Source: Candidatus Babelota bacterium (GTDB lineage Bacteria > Babelota > Babeliae > Babelales > Vermiphilaceae). From it: a stretch of DNA of 64,000 nt. The position numbers and the translations under genes are program-made. Below the pieces are notes generated by a model that was not told where the DNA came from, did not search any database, and saw only the letters and a list, made by a program, of their open reading frames with translations. The first letter of the stretch is position 1. Every line of letters starts with the position of its first letter. Shown one piece after another: positions 18,411-28,222 of this stretch. The stretch covers positions 1 to 64,000 of the forward strand of contig JAJCZD010000013.1 in NCBI GenBank assembly GCA_029262615.1, read 5' to 3'.

Positions 18411-20629
18411 ATCTTTTTTAAAAAAGTTGAGTCTACTTTTTTTATACCGTCCATGAATTTTGCCGTAATAAAAGTTTTGGTTGCTCTTTTTTCTACTTTT
18501 TGAACTATACCAATGCCAAATGTTTTATGTGAAACTGGCTGGTTTTTTTTCCAATAAACCTTACTTATAACTTTTTTAGATGGTTGACGAATTTGTTGAG
18601 CAGTGCCAAATGTTAATACTTCGGGCATTTTTTCTTGTAGGCCAAACCAATCAGCAAAAAAGAGGCTACATTGGTTGGTACTCCAATATGAACCATCTTG
18701 CCACGGTAGGTCAGTTTGGCCGATGGTTTTAATAAATCTACTTGCCCTTTGGTCACTCATTGAGCCATATGTGTAACGATAGCGCGATCGACTAATAAGT
18801 AAAAACTGTTTTGCACGAGTTATGCCCACATAAAATAAACGTCGCTCTTCTTCTACATTGTCCTCTTGCAACGATTTAGAACTTGGCAGAATGCCATCTT
18901 CTAAACCAATCAAACAAACCATATCAAATTCTAAGCCTTTGGCAGCATGGAGAGTCATAAGAAGTACAGGATTTTGTTGATTATTATCCTTTTTTTTATG
19001 CTCTTGCATCAGGGCAACCTGATGAAGTAATTTTTCAATTGTATCAATATCATTTGCATGAAAATGAGTAATAGCATTGCGTAATTCAGAAATATTATCA
19101 ATCCGTGCATTGGCATCTTCTTGCTCATGATTATTTTTTAAATAGGCTAAATAAGCAGATCGCTGGATAATCTGATCAAGTGCAGCATTTGGGCTAGTAT
19201 TGCTATCAAGGCCATCAAAGATCGACAAAAATTGTTTTAAAGATTGTTTTTTTATTTTGGTTACGGTTTTAGTATTAATTAGCTTGCGCAAAATTTGGAT
19301 GAAATTTAAAAAAGGCTCTTGTTGCCACAACTCAAATAATTGGTCTTCAAATTTTTTACCAAGGCCGCGGGCGGGTGTATTAATAATTCGAAACAAAGAA
19401 GGTCGGTCAAATGGATTGACCAATAATCGTAAATGCGCAAACAAATCTTTAATCTCTTTGCGCTCATAAAACTGAACGCCACCAATAATTTTGTAGGGAA
19501 TGGAAGATTTAATACATGCTTCTTCAATTGCTCGAGATTGAAAGTGGGCCCGATATAATATTGCTATTGATTGTTTGCTATCTTTTGCTTTTGCAGTTTG
19601 TAAGCATTGAGCAACCGCTTGAGCTTCTTGGTATTCCGAAGTGCAAATCAATCCACGTATTCTGTCTTTACCTTCAATAATTGACCATAAACTTTTTGGA
19701 TTTCGGTTTTCGTTTTGTTTTATAACTTGGTTTGCAAGATCTAATATAGGTTTTACAGACCGATAATTTTGCTCAATTTTAATTTCAGTAGTTTTAGCAA
19801 AATCTTTTTTAAAATTAATAATGTTATCAACCGTTGCACCGCGCCAAGAATAAATCGATTGATCCTCATCGCCAACAACACATAATGAATCGATAGTAAA
19901 TTTCTTATTTTGTTTTGCCATTTGCTTGAGTAGTTGATGCTGCACTACATTGGTATCTTGATACTCATCAACTAAAATGTGCCTTACTCTTTCTTGGAAA
20001 TCTTTTTTGAACTCTTTATTGTCAAAAAGTTTTAATCCATTAATAAGCAGGTCGTCAAAATCAAAGCACTTACTCAGTTTTTTTTCATCTTCATAGGCAC
20101 GAAACATAGTTTGCAATAATGGATCAACATCTTTTAAATGTTCTTTGTTTGTTAGGCCACGATTTTTTAATTGCGATATTGCATAAGAGAGTTGCTTTGC
20201 CGATATTTTTTTGTTTGCATCATTACGTTTAATAATATCGGTTAATAATTTAACTTGGTCTTGGCTATCCATAATGGTAAAAAAGGGCAAATCCAATAAT
20301 TGTTGATTTTGCTTGAGCATAAATAAACAGAACGAATGAAAGGTGCCAACGAAAGGAATTGAGCTTCTAGTCTCTAGGAACTGAGTTATCCGCTCAGTCA
20401 TCTCTTTTGCTGCTTTATTTGTAAAGGTGAGCGCAATAATTTCTGTCGGTTTAACTTTTTCTTGCAGTAATAAGCTTGCAATACGTGCAGTAATAACACG
20501 AGTTTTACCAGATCCTGCACCTGCTCGGACCAACAGTGGCCCTTTTGTGTGTTTAACAGCTTTTTGTTGTTCTTTGTTTAAATTTTTCTTTACAAAATCT
20601 GTAAAGGTTTTTTTTATTTTCATGAGCAT
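18407..20629 (-). CDS. pcrA: UvrD/PcrA-family ATP-dependent DNA helicase
   Basis: This superfamily 1A 3'-5' helicase (740 aa) would act in DNA repair and in clearing replication blocks. It shows motif I AGAGSGKT at residues 36-43, motif II VDEYQD, motif III GDEDQSIYSWRGA near 256, motif IV QNYRS, motif V TLHAAKGLEFD and motif VI RRLFYVGITRA. The C-terminal tail ends in KKVDSTFLKK, similar to the PcrA Tudor-like tail. Whether it is UvrD, PcrA or a Rep homologue cannot be settled here. The start may be 20629 or the ATG at 20623; neither has a clear Shine-Dalgarno sequence. Confidence 0.92.
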   Translation of the reverse strand: MLMKIKKTFTDFVKKNLNKEQQKAVKHTKGPLLVRAGAGSGKTRVITARIASLLLQEKVKPTEIIALTFTNKAAKEMTERITQFLETRSSIPFVGTFHSFCLFMLKQNQQLLDLPFFTIMDSQDQVKLLTDIIKRNDANKKISAKQLSYAISQLKNRGLTNKEHLKDVDPLLQTMFRAYEDEKKLSKCFDFDDLLINGLKLFDNKEFKKDFQERVRHILVDEYQDTNVVQHQLLKQMAKQNKKFTIDSLCVVGDEDQSIYSWRGATVDNIINFKKDFAKTTEIKIEQNYRSVKPILDLANQVIKQNENRNPKSLWSIIEGKDRIRGLICTSEYQEAQAVAQCLQTAKAKDSKQSIAILYRAHFQSRAIEEACIKSSIPYKIIGGVQFYERKEIKDLFAHLRLLVNPFDRPSLFRIINTPARGLGKKFEDQLFELWQQEPFLNFIQILRKLINTKTVTKIKKQSLKQFLSIFDGLDSNTSPNAALDQIIQRSAYLAYLKNNHEQEDANARIDNISELRNAITHFHANDIDTIEKLLHQVALMQEHKKKDNNQQNPVLLMTLHAAKGLEFDMVCLIGLEDGILPSSKSLQEDNVEEERRLFYVGITRAKQFLLISRSRYRYTYGSMSDQRASRFIKTIGQTDLPWQDGSYWSTNQCSLFFADWFGLQEKMPEVLTFGTAQQIRQPSKKVISKVYWKKNQPVSHKTFGIGIVQKVEKRATKTFITAKFMDGIKKVDSTFLKKI

Positions 20630-20808
20630 TAGTGTAACACAAAATAAATTCTGCTAAAGATAAAAATTGTTTACTATTTTATGAAGTCTGTAGTTATATT
20701 TATTCAGTTTGTAAAAAATGCAGCGTGAGGTTTATGCTTACCATTTGCATTTGTACCTTATTTATTTGATATTAGAAAGACGCTTGAACTAGAACTTGTA
20801 AGGATACA

Positions 20809-23800
20809 ATGAAAAAAATTATAAAATTAACAGCGCTTATAAGTTTTATTATTCCACTATATGCAATGGAGGCGGCCCAAGATCAATTTGGCTTAGCGCA
20901 AAACCAAATTAATCGTGCACTAGCTAGAGCTGGGAATCATCACAGAGCTATTGAAGATGGTTTGTTTGAAAGCCTTACGTTGGTTGCTCAAAATAAAGAA
21001 TATAAAGAGCGTAACCCTCAACAGATTCAAGATTTATTGCTTTCAACCATGTGTCCAATGATTAATTTACATTCAGATACTAGATCAATTGATCCGCATA
21101 ATTTATTTGGCGATTATTACAAAATATTTGAGAGAAAAATAGCAAATGCTTTTGAGGGCATTGGAAAGCCTGATCCTAATTATGAATTTGTATGGCATGA
21201 ACTTTGGCGGGCTGTTGCAGTAAAAAATAAATATAAAGAAGTAATAGAAAAGATAGCTGAAATGTACGATCAGGAAGGAGTTTTTAAGTATTCTGGTAAA
21301 GAGTTATTTCATCAAGATCTAGGACTAGCTAAATTTGGAAAACAATTACATAAAAAAGGTAGTAAACTAAAAACCTCAAAGATTCTTAAAAAAGCCAATG
21401 GCATTGCCACACGCACAAACCTTAGTAAGGACATTGCAGTTCTATTGAAAGTGTCACAATCCCGGTTCGTTAATATAATTACCAAAGTAGTTAGATTTCT
21501 GGGAAATAATAGGTCATTTAAATATTTTTTTCCGAACCATACCATTACTATGGCTAAAAACAATCATGAACCGATAGAAGAAAAAATAGAAGAAGCAAGA
21601 GATGCAGTTGAAAAGCATAAAGCAAAATGCTTATTACCGCTTGCTGGTTTTCTATTTAGTGGTTGGCCAGGGAAATATATTATAAATCCATCTTTATGGT
21701 TTGCTAATAAAGCTACTCAAATTACTACTGGATTTGTAGCCAATCAGGCTCAGACTTTCGGTCAAAGTTGTATGAATAAAGGTATGAGTCCAAACAAAGA
21801 TTATTTTTTTGGTTTATATTGTCGTGAGTTTGCTATGTCATGGCAAAAGCAAAAAGAATCAATGCCTATTTATACTGATGAGACTTCTTATTTTATTGCT
21901 TGGTATAACCAAAGACATACATCACTTGCTGCCCCCCAATTACCATTTTCAGAAGAAGAAGCACAAAAAAAAGCACAAGAGGTTAAGATAGCTCCTTCTA
22001 TATTACAATCTTCACAGCAAGCGATCTATCAATTAGGGCAATTGCAGTTGCCTTGTTGGAAGAAGTTATTTTTATCTAGTGATTTAAGACAAGGGATGAG
22101 TAAAAGACATAATAAGAAAAAAAGGGAGCTTGAAGAACAAAGTGTAGCCCAACAAAAACTTTTAGATGAATCACATGATTTGCAATCACCAGTTTATTGG
22201 GCAATTGCTTCTGAGCCAGCAGCAAATTATTTAGAAGATTTTATTACCAGGGTTTCTAAAGACAAGTCAGATCAACAAAAAAAATCACTTGCCGGCTTTG
22301 CTGTATTACAAAAAGAAATATTTCAAGAAGCCTTTAAGGCATTTTATCAAAACAGGCGACTACCTTTTTTCCAAGGTATGACTGATGATCAATTTACTGA
22401 GTTATTTTTTGCTACACAAGTCATTAACCAAAGCCAATACTTTGCTCCTTTTTTTGAAAGGCTTGACGAAACACGAGTAAAAAAGGAAAAAGCAGAAGAG
22501 AAATTCAAACAAGCTAAATCAAAAGAAAGAGAATCACAGAAACGTTATCAAGAAGCATTTGAAAAAATTAATCAAGCAAAAAAGGCTGCTGGGTCATGGT
22601 TGCCATCTTTTTTGCAGTATGAATCAATTAAGAATGCATTATATAAATTTTGGGGTGGGTCTAGAAAAGAGCAAGAAGCCGATCATGCTTGGCAAGACCA
22701 AGGAAAACAAGAAGATAAGTGGCGCGAAAAATATCATGCAAAAGAAAAGGCGAACAAAAATTTAGAGGAAGCGCAAGCATTAGTAAGTTCAATAAGACAG
22801 TTAAAAAAAGCTACAGAAGATTTTAGAAGTCAAGCAGAATGTCCTCATGAGGTTATTAATGGATTAGGTGTTTTTGTAAATCCAGTATTTAACTCTCTTT
22901 TGCAAAGCAAACTTTATAAAACATCAAAAAGAACCACAAACTTAAGATCAAACAGTGCGCCTTTATTCTCTGGAGAAATCCATACGATTAGAGGTTCTCA
23001 ACAGCAAGCAGCCGATTGTGGTTATTATGCATTATCTCATGCGGAACAATTGATAGAATTACATGGAGATGTTGAGTTTTCGGCGGATGCACAACAGATA
23101 GAAGCATTAAAAAAGAAAATTGGAAAATTGAGAAGAAATAGTTCTACAGATTGGCTTGATACAATTGAATTAAGAAGATTAACGGAACATTCAAATTTGG
23201 TCACCGTTATTGGAGATATTCATCGCATTAAACAGGGTGCAGGATTGGATTCGATTGAAGTATTACAAAAACTATCTCAGTTACAAAAAGACTTGCAGAA
23301 CAATGATAGTGTGATCCATGTTTTTATTTTAGGCAATATGCAAGAAAGACGCAGTCATAATGGGCATTGGGTTCCATTTGTGGTACGTAAAGAAAATGGA
23401 AAAATTTCATATTATACTGCCAATTCTTTGGGTCATAGAAAAGACCCTATAATTGATAAATTTAAGGAATTGTTAGAGTGTACAGATTTTTCTAATTCTA
23501 TAGTGGATGAAGATAAAAATATCGAAATCCAAAATTGCTGTACAACTCTTGAATGGGTTAATAAAATTAAAAAACGTACATACAATCGAGAAGATTTAGA
23601 TCGCTCACAAGTGGCCCCACTGATTGAAGACATTCTTGATGCTGCTGATAGACTAATGACTTTAACAAACGGACGTTCAGTTTGGACTACTGCCGGCTTT
23701 ATTAATTCTAAAAAATTAATAACTAAGGCCATTGATACAATTCAAAAGGCAAATGGAAAAGAGATTATTATTGTAGATAAGGGCAGTGAGAATAAGCAAA

Positions 23801-23865
23801 CAATCTTATTAACAGAGCCACAAAACAGATTGATAGCAAAACTAAAAAGTACATTAGATGGTTAA
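20809..23865 (+). CDS. giant secreted protein with papain-like cysteine protease domain
   Basis: This protein (1018 aa) has a signal peptide (MKKIIKLTALISFIIPLYAM). The first 550 residues were not recognised. A charged coiled-coil region follows at about 555-690. The C-terminal part (about 720-890) contains Q731 followed by DCGYYAL with C737, then GHWVPFVV with H853 and YYTANS with N872. Gln-Cys-His-Asn in this order, with six residues from Gln to Cys, is the papain (clan CA) arrangement; DCG and HW...YY are reminiscent of deubiquitinase or Ulp1 motifs. A secreted ubiquitin- or SUMO-directed protease is a plausible but unproven role. AAGGA precedes the ATG; the 3' end overlaps the convergent TPR gene by 12 nt. 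Confidence 0.6.
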   Translation: MKKIIKLTALISFIIPLYAMEAAQDQFGLAQNQINRALARAGNHHRAIEDGLFESLTLVAQNKEYKERNPQQIQDLLLSTMCPMINLHSDTRSIDPHNLFGDYYKIFERKIANAFEGIGKPDPNYEFVWHELWRAVAVKNKYKEVIEKIAEMYDQEGVFKYSGKELFHQDLGLAKFGKQLHKKGSKLKTSKILKKANGIATRTNLSKDIAVLLKVSQSRFVNIITKVVRFLGNNRSFKYFFPNHTITMAKNNHEPIEEKIEEARDAVEKHKAKCLLPLAGFLFSGWPGKYIINPSLWFANKATQITTGFVANQAQTFGQSCMNKGMSPNKDYFFGLYCREFAMSWQKQKESMPIYTDETSYFIAWYNQRHTSLAAPQLPFSEEEAQKKAQEVKIAPSILQSSQQAIYQLGQLQLPCWKKLFLSSDLRQGMSKRHNKKKRELEEQSVAQQKLLDESHDLQSPVYWAIASEPAANYLEDFITRVSKDKSDQQKKSLAGFAVLQKEIFQEAFKAFYQNRRLPFFQGMTDDQFTELFFATQVINQSQYFAPFFERLDETRVKKEKAEEKFKQAKSKERESQKRYQEAFEKINQAKKAAGSWLPSFLQYESIKNALYKFWGGSRKEQEADHAWQDQGKQEDKWREKYHAKEKANKNLEEAQALVSSIRQLKKATEDFRSQAECPHEVINGLGVFVNPVFNSLLQSKLYKTSKRTTNLRSNSAPLFSGEIHTIRGSQQQAADCGYYALSHAEQLIELHGDVEFSADAQQIEALKKKIGKLRRNSSTDWLDTIELRRLTEHSNLVTVIGDIHRIKQGAGLDSIEVLQKLSQLQKDLQNNDSVIHVFILGNMQERRSHNGHWVPFVVRKENGKISYYTANSLGHRKDPIIDKFKELLECTDFSNSIVDEDKNIEIQNCCTTLEWVNKIKKRTYNREDLDRSQVAPLIEDILDAADRLMTLTNGRSVWTTAGFINSKKLITKAIDTIQKANGKEIIIVDKGSENKQTILLTEPQNRLIAKLKSTLDG

Positions 23866-25167
23866 TGCTTCTAACGATCTTGTTATTTCAAACATAACTG
23901 CATCCCAATCAAAAGGCTTTGGCTGTTTGAATATTCTCATGGTCGGATACCAGATTGAATCGGTTCGATGAGCAAGCCAGCGCCAATCTGATTGATAGGG
24001 CAGCAATAACCACGTTGGTTTTCCTAACGCTCCTGTTAAATGTGCAATTGCCGAATCAATTGAGATTACTAAGTCAAGATTATTAATGATTGCTGCGCTA
24101 TCCATAAAAGCACCGGTTTCATCTAGTCCTTCAAAGACAACAAAATTATTAGGGATATTTACCGCATCAATTTCATTAACACCATCGCATTTTTGCAAAC
24201 TATAGAAAGTTGTTCCTGGTATTGAACATAGTGACAGTAATTTTTCCAATGGAATGCCTCGCCGAGCAATCGGCAATCGTGAGGAATCATTAAATACCGA
24301 TGCTTGCCAACAAAGGCCGACTTTCAGGTTAGTATCTTTTTTTAATTGAGCTTTCCAAAAAGAATCCAATGATGCATCAGGAAAGATATAGGGAAATACA
24401 TTTGGAATAGTTTGTTCATTCGCATGGCAAACGCAATTTGCACTAATAAGCGTAACTTGTGCATCATGCTTTGGTTGTTTTTGTTTCCAACTGGTTAACT
24501 CGTCAATAAAGTAACAGTTTGCCAAAAGCGGTAATAACGGATCTTGGACTGAAGCAATTACTTTTGCGCCAAATTTCTTAAGCCATAAACCCCAACGAAT
24601 AAAGTTAATTGTATCCCCAAGGCCACCTTCAGCTCGTAATAAAATTCTTTTGCCATACAAATCATTATTTTCAATTAATGTTCGCAATGCTGGTGCATTT
24701 CTACTCAGCTCTTGCAGGTGAACTGTATAGTGCTCCCATGCTTTGTCATAATCACCCTGTGCTAAATAAGCAAGTGCTAAGCCAAAATGTGCTTGCCGAT
24801 TCTTAGGATTTAATTGTAATGCTCTCATATAATTTTCAATTGCAAAATTAAGATCTTCGGATAATTTTGCACAGTAGGCAATATTGTAGGTTAATTGTTT
24901 TTCTGTTTGTGGCCACAGGTTTATCATCTGCTTATAAATATGGATTGCATTGTTAGTTTTTCCTATCATGCCATAGGTGTAGGCCAGATCAAAATAATAA
25001 TTAGCTTTGTGTTGTTCTGTAATTGCCTGTTTAAAACAATTAATTGCCTTATCCAATTCTTCTTTTTCTCGACAGGCTATTCCTTGTGTATGCCATTCTT
25101 GAGCAGTTTGGCCAATCAGAGAGGTGTTTATTGATATTAGTATAGATAAGAATATCCTTCGATACAT
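23854..25167 (-). CDS. secreted TPR-glycosyltransferase-like protein (paralogue 1)
   Basis: From Met 25167 this is 437 aa with a signal-like start (YRRIFLSILISINTSLIG). About five TPR units follow (AQEWHTQGIACREKEELDKAINCF, YYFDLAYTYGMIGKTNNAI, and further units ending near FGLALAYLAQGDYDKAWEHY). The C-terminal half is glycosyltransferase-like: RAEGGLGDTINFIRWG, then AFMDSAAIINNLDLVISIDS and PYQSDWRWLAHRTDSIWYP, as in TPR-linked GT9/GT41-like bacterial enzymes. The frame is open to 25236 and an earlier ATG there is possible; none of the starts has a clear ribosome site. The next gene upstream on the same strand is a paralogue. Confidence 0.8.
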   Translation of the reverse strand: MYRRIFLSILISINTSLIGQTAQEWHTQGIACREKEELDKAINCFKQAITEQHKANYYFDLAYTYGMIGKTNNAIHIYKQMINLWPQTEKQLTYNIAYCAKLSEDLNFAIENYMRALQLNPKNRQAHFGLALAYLAQGDYDKAWEHYTVHLQELSRNAPALRTLIENNDLYGKRILLRAEGGLGDTINFIRWGLWLKKFGAKVIASVQDPLLPLLANCYFIDELTSWKQKQPKHDAQVTLISANCVCHANEQTIPNVFPYIFPDASLDSFWKAQLKKDTNLKVGLCWQASVFNDSSRLPIARRGIPLEKLLSLCSIPGTTFYSLQKCDGVNEIDAVNIPNNFVVFEGLDETGAFMDSAAIINNLDLVISIDSAIAHLTGALGKPTWLLLPYQSDWRWLAHRTDSIWYPTMRIFKQPKPFDWDAVMFEITRSLEALTI

Positions 25168-25269
25168 TTTTGCTTGAGCAAAAACACTCAGGACGAACGG
25201 GGAGAAGTATATCTCATTCATTCCAAAAAATTCCATCTGGTTAAATCTTTTATATCGAAGGGTTTGTAA

Positions 25270-27378
25270 TTAATAAGGTTTGTATGATTTTTCTTCTATT
25301 ATTTGTGAACCACTAGCGGCATTAATTTTTCGTTTGATTGCGCATCGCTTGTCATTTTCAATGTACACACTGCGGGCAAGTTCAATAAACTCAAGATCAA
25401 ATCGTTTTTGGCGCTCTTTTTCACGGATTGCATCTTCAATATCCCAAAGGGTTGCATTTGTTTGTTTGAGATCTTTAACTAATTGCTCAAGCTCAGGTGT
25501 TGTTTTTATCATCTGTTTTAAGGTTCTGCGTAATGAGTTGAGTTCTGTATTTATATTCTTCAACTTTTTTTTATCGCTGATTCTCTCTTTTTTTATTTCC
25601 AAGATGGTGATTTTATCAAGTAATTCTCCAATGGCGATTTCTGCAGTAATTTTGTCCTTAGTTTGTCCCGATCCCGATGGTATTGGTACTGATGGTGTAG
25701 GTACTTGGATGCCCAATTTTTTTTGTACCTCATTTACAATTGTTTGCATCACACTTTGCCAGTCACCTGGTGTTGGTTGACGGAACAAGCGTACATTCTC
25801 TGGATACCAAGGGCTGTCAGTTCGCTTAAGCATCCAACGCCAGTCCGGAGGATTAGGTATTAAAATCCATGTGGGAATGCCCAAACCACCAGCCAAATGA
25901 GCCGGAGATGTATCAACGGTGATAATTAAATCCATTTGTTTCATGACCGCCGCAGTATCCATAAATGCACCATGCTCTACATCAAAATGATCATCAAAAA
26001 CATGGAGCTCAAAGTCTTCTGGTAGATCGTTTAGTTGCTCTGTTCCAGTTTTACGTTGCAAGCTATAAACAGTTACGCCAGGAATTTTGGTTAATGCTTC
26101 AAAGTTTTTCACATGCAAAGATTTACCAGCAACTGCAGCACGTAAAAAATGAGTGCTATAGTTTGGATTACCTTGCCAGCAAATGCCAATTTTGAAATTC
26201 GTGTCTTGCTTGAAGACGTTTGTCCATTTTGTGTCTAGTTCTTTATCTACATAGAGGTATGGAACCTCATCTGGAATAGTTTCAACTGTTGTTTTTAAAA
26301 CATGCGGGAAACTCAATAAGGGAACGTGCACATCATAGGCAGGAAACGGATCAAATAAATAACGAACATGATCGATATAGGGGCATTCCTGCAGGAGTTG
26401 TATGAGTGGTTTTTGCACTGCTGCAATAACGGTTGCTCCCATTTTTTTTGCAACTTTAGCATAACGGATAAATTGCAGCGTATCACCCAGCCCCTGTTCA
26501 GCATGGATTAATAATATCTTGCCTTCAAGACTTTCTCCAGACCATTGTGGCTTTGAAAGTTTGCGTTCTTTCATGGTTCCTTTTTTCCAGCGCCACTCAT
26601 ATTCAGGCCATCCATTTTCAAAATCACCAGACACCAAGTAGGCCGTTCCTAAACTAAAATGTGCTTCTGCATAATCGGGTTTTTGCTCAAGTACTTTTTT
26701 ATATAACTCAATTGCTGGCTTTATTCTATCGATTCTTTTTAGCGTGTAAGCGATGTTATATTGAACCGATGGGCTGTTTGGCAGTGCTGCATAAATACGA
26801 TAATATTGCTCAAGTGCTTTTTCAAATTGACTGAGGACGTTCAACGTGTTGGCCCATTCCAAACGGAGATGTGGATTTTCTGGGCGCAAGTGAACCGCTT
26901 TTGCAAAATGGTGCTCTGCTTCTTCAAAATTATTTTGTTCATGCAATAACCGTGCATATTCCCGTTGCGCTTCAAATGATAATGGCTCTTGCTCTACTGC
27001 AAGCTGGTAATAAGACATAGATTCATTTTTTTCACCGGCTTTTTTTAATAATCCTGCCAAGTGCAGCATCGCTTTCGTATATTTAGGATTTTGTTTTATG
27101 GCTTTACGATAGTATTCTTTTGCTTTGTCTGGGTTTTGCAGAAGGGCATAACAAAGACCTATATTAAAATATGGTTGAGCATGGTTATTTTCTATTTTTA
27201 ACGCTTCTTCAAATAAATTTATAGCTTTTTCATACTCTTTATTTTTAAAAAATTGTGTGCCTTGATTAAATAAATTTGAAAAAGTATGTGGATCAGCCAG
27301 AGGAGTTTTAGGTGCTTGAATTAATGCATGTGAATACCAAAACAGCACAAGAGCAAGAACAAGAATTTTTTTCATCAT
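25270..27378 (-). CDS. secreted TPR-glycosyltransferase-like protein with C-terminal extension (paralogue 2)
   Basis: From ATG 27378 (AAAGGAAGC upstream) this is 702 aa with a signal peptide (MMKKILVLALVLFWYSHA). Six or more TPR units cover about residues 25-270. A glycosyltransferase-like domain follows with IHAEQGLGDTLQFIRYAKVA, FMDTAAVMKQMDLIITVDTS, AHLAGGLGIPTWILIP and PDWRWMLKRTDSPWYPE. A Pro/Ser-rich linker near 575 leads to a helical C-terminal domain (IAIGELLDKITILEIKKERI) that resembles the DUF6165 type; the neighbouring paralogue lacks this domain. TPR-GT proteins act on protein or envelope glycans; the target is unknown. Confidence 0.8.
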   Translation of the reverse strand: MMKKILVLALVLFWYSHALIQAPKTPLADPHTFSNLFNQGTQFFKNKEYEKAINLFEEALKIENNHAQPYFNIGLCYALLQNPDKAKEYYRKAIKQNPKYTKAMLHLAGLLKKAGEKNESMSYYQLAVEQEPLSFEAQREYARLLHEQNNFEEAEHHFAKAVHLRPENPHLRLEWANTLNVLSQFEKALEQYYRIYAALPNSPSVQYNIAYTLKRIDRIKPAIELYKKVLEQKPDYAEAHFSLGTAYLVSGDFENGWPEYEWRWKKGTMKERKLSKPQWSGESLEGKILLIHAEQGLGDTLQFIRYAKVAKKMGATVIAAVQKPLIQLLQECPYIDHVRYLFDPFPAYDVHVPLLSFPHVLKTTVETIPDEVPYLYVDKELDTKWTNVFKQDTNFKIGICWQGNPNYSTHFLRAAVAGKSLHVKNFEALTKIPGVTVYSLQRKTGTEQLNDLPEDFELHVFDDHFDVEHGAFMDTAAVMKQMDLIITVDTSPAHLAGGLGIPTWILIPNPPDWRWMLKRTDSPWYPENVRLFRQPTPGDWQSVMQTIVNEVQKKLGIQVPTPSVPIPSGSGQTKDKITAEIAIGELLDKITILEIKKERISDKKKLKNINTELNSLRRTLKQMIKTTPELEQLVKDLKQTNATLWDIEDAIREKERQKRFDLEFIELARSVYIENDKRCAIKRKINAASGSQIIEEKSYKPY

Positions 27379-27444
27379 GCTTCCTTTTTTGTGAATCAAA
27401 TTCGTTGCTCTTGTGATACTAAAAAAATTGGTGAATGTAAAATA

Positions 27445-28107
27445 TTATCCAAAAAGGTTGGGGTAGATTTCTGCCAAAATTGGATTATAGGTTTCTTTTT
27501 CTAATATGCTTATTTGTTTTTTTCTACGGGTTTTCTCTCTCTTGATTTTACGTCGATACTCTTTGGAGGTACCACTAAGATCTTCTGTTTTGGGTTCAGC
27601 ATTTTGTAATGATAAATGATGTAAAAGTAAAGATCTATCCCGCAAATAGTGTTTCGGTTTCTTTTTTAATGTATTAATTTGTGGACCTATATGAACTTGC
27701 ATAAGTGCATATAAATGTCTTTTCAACCGTGCTTTTTCTTTGTGTTCTAATTCCGTGGATTCCAGTAATCCTTTATGTTGATTAATAATGGATTCTACCG
27801 ATTCTTTCTTTTTAAATACAACTATTTTTTGATGACCAAAATAACAAAATAGCTGTTTACATCTGAGTTTTAACTTGCTTAGCAATTCAGAATCCTCATA
27901 TGGGCAATCATCAGCATATAATTCAGATGAGACCATTTGGCTTGCTTTTTCTAAAGCTATCAATCTTTTAAGTTTACGATTGTTTTTATATTCATCCATT
28001 TGCGTTTGTAATTTTTTTTCGAGCTCTTGCATTTTCGCAACTGACTCGGTTATTGGTAAAAGATTTATTATGGTTAATAGAGACAAAAAGAATATTGATT
28101 TGGTCAT
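27445..28107 (-). CDS. secreted helical, basic protein of unknown function
   Basis: The 220-aa protein has a signal-like start (MTKSIFFLSLLTIINLLPITES) and a good ribosome site (AAGGGAAGC). The mature part is strongly charged and helical: coiled-coil-like at 25-55 (KMQELEKKLQTQMDEYKNNR) and very basic near 180-200 (YRRKIKREKTRRKKQI). Three cysteines sit close together near residues 68-88. No family was recognised. It lies between the TPR-glycosyltransferases and another secreted unknown, all on the minus strand. Confidence 0.65.
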   Translation of the reverse strand: MTKSIFFLSLLTIINLLPITESVAKMQELEKKLQTQMDEYKNNRKLKRLIALEKASQMVSSELYADDCPYEDSELLSKLKLRCKQLFCYFGHQKIVVFKKKESVESIINQHKGLLESTELEHKEKARLKRHLYALMQVHIGPQINTLKKKPKHYLRDRSLLLHHLSLQNAEPKTEDLSGTSKEYRRKIKREKTRRKKQISILEKETYNPILAEIYPNLFG

Positions 28108-28174
28108 AGCTTCCCTTTTTTGAAAATAGTCCTTTTTATCAGTTATATCCGAAATTTTGAAATTGGCCAGAAAG

Positions 28175-28205
28175 GAAAAACCCCCGGCAAGTCTCCGAGG
28201 GTTTA
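28175..28205 (-). terminator. rho-independent terminator for the minus-strand gene ending at 28223
   Basis: Read on the minus strand, AAACCCTCGG and CCGGGGGTTT form a 10-bp stem (one G-U) with a 7-nt loop, followed by T residues. It begins 18 nt past the stop of the 28223-29443 gene. Read on the plus strand it is also a hairpin followed by TTTATTT, so it may work weakly in both directions. Confidence 0.85.
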
Positions 28206-28222
28206 TTTAGATCTGTTATTTA

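Noticed and set aside
20640-20808. Promoter TTGCAT-17-GATATT upstream of the giant protease gene
   Set aside because: The -10 matches the consensus at only 4 of 6 positions and the region is AT-rich, so chance matches are likely; not listed as a feature.
25280-25780. A 166-codon plus-strand frame opposite a TPR-glycosyltransferase gene
   Set aside because: It is antisense to the C-terminal extension of a well-supported gene and its Ser/Leu/Ile-rich translation looks like a complement of charged helices.
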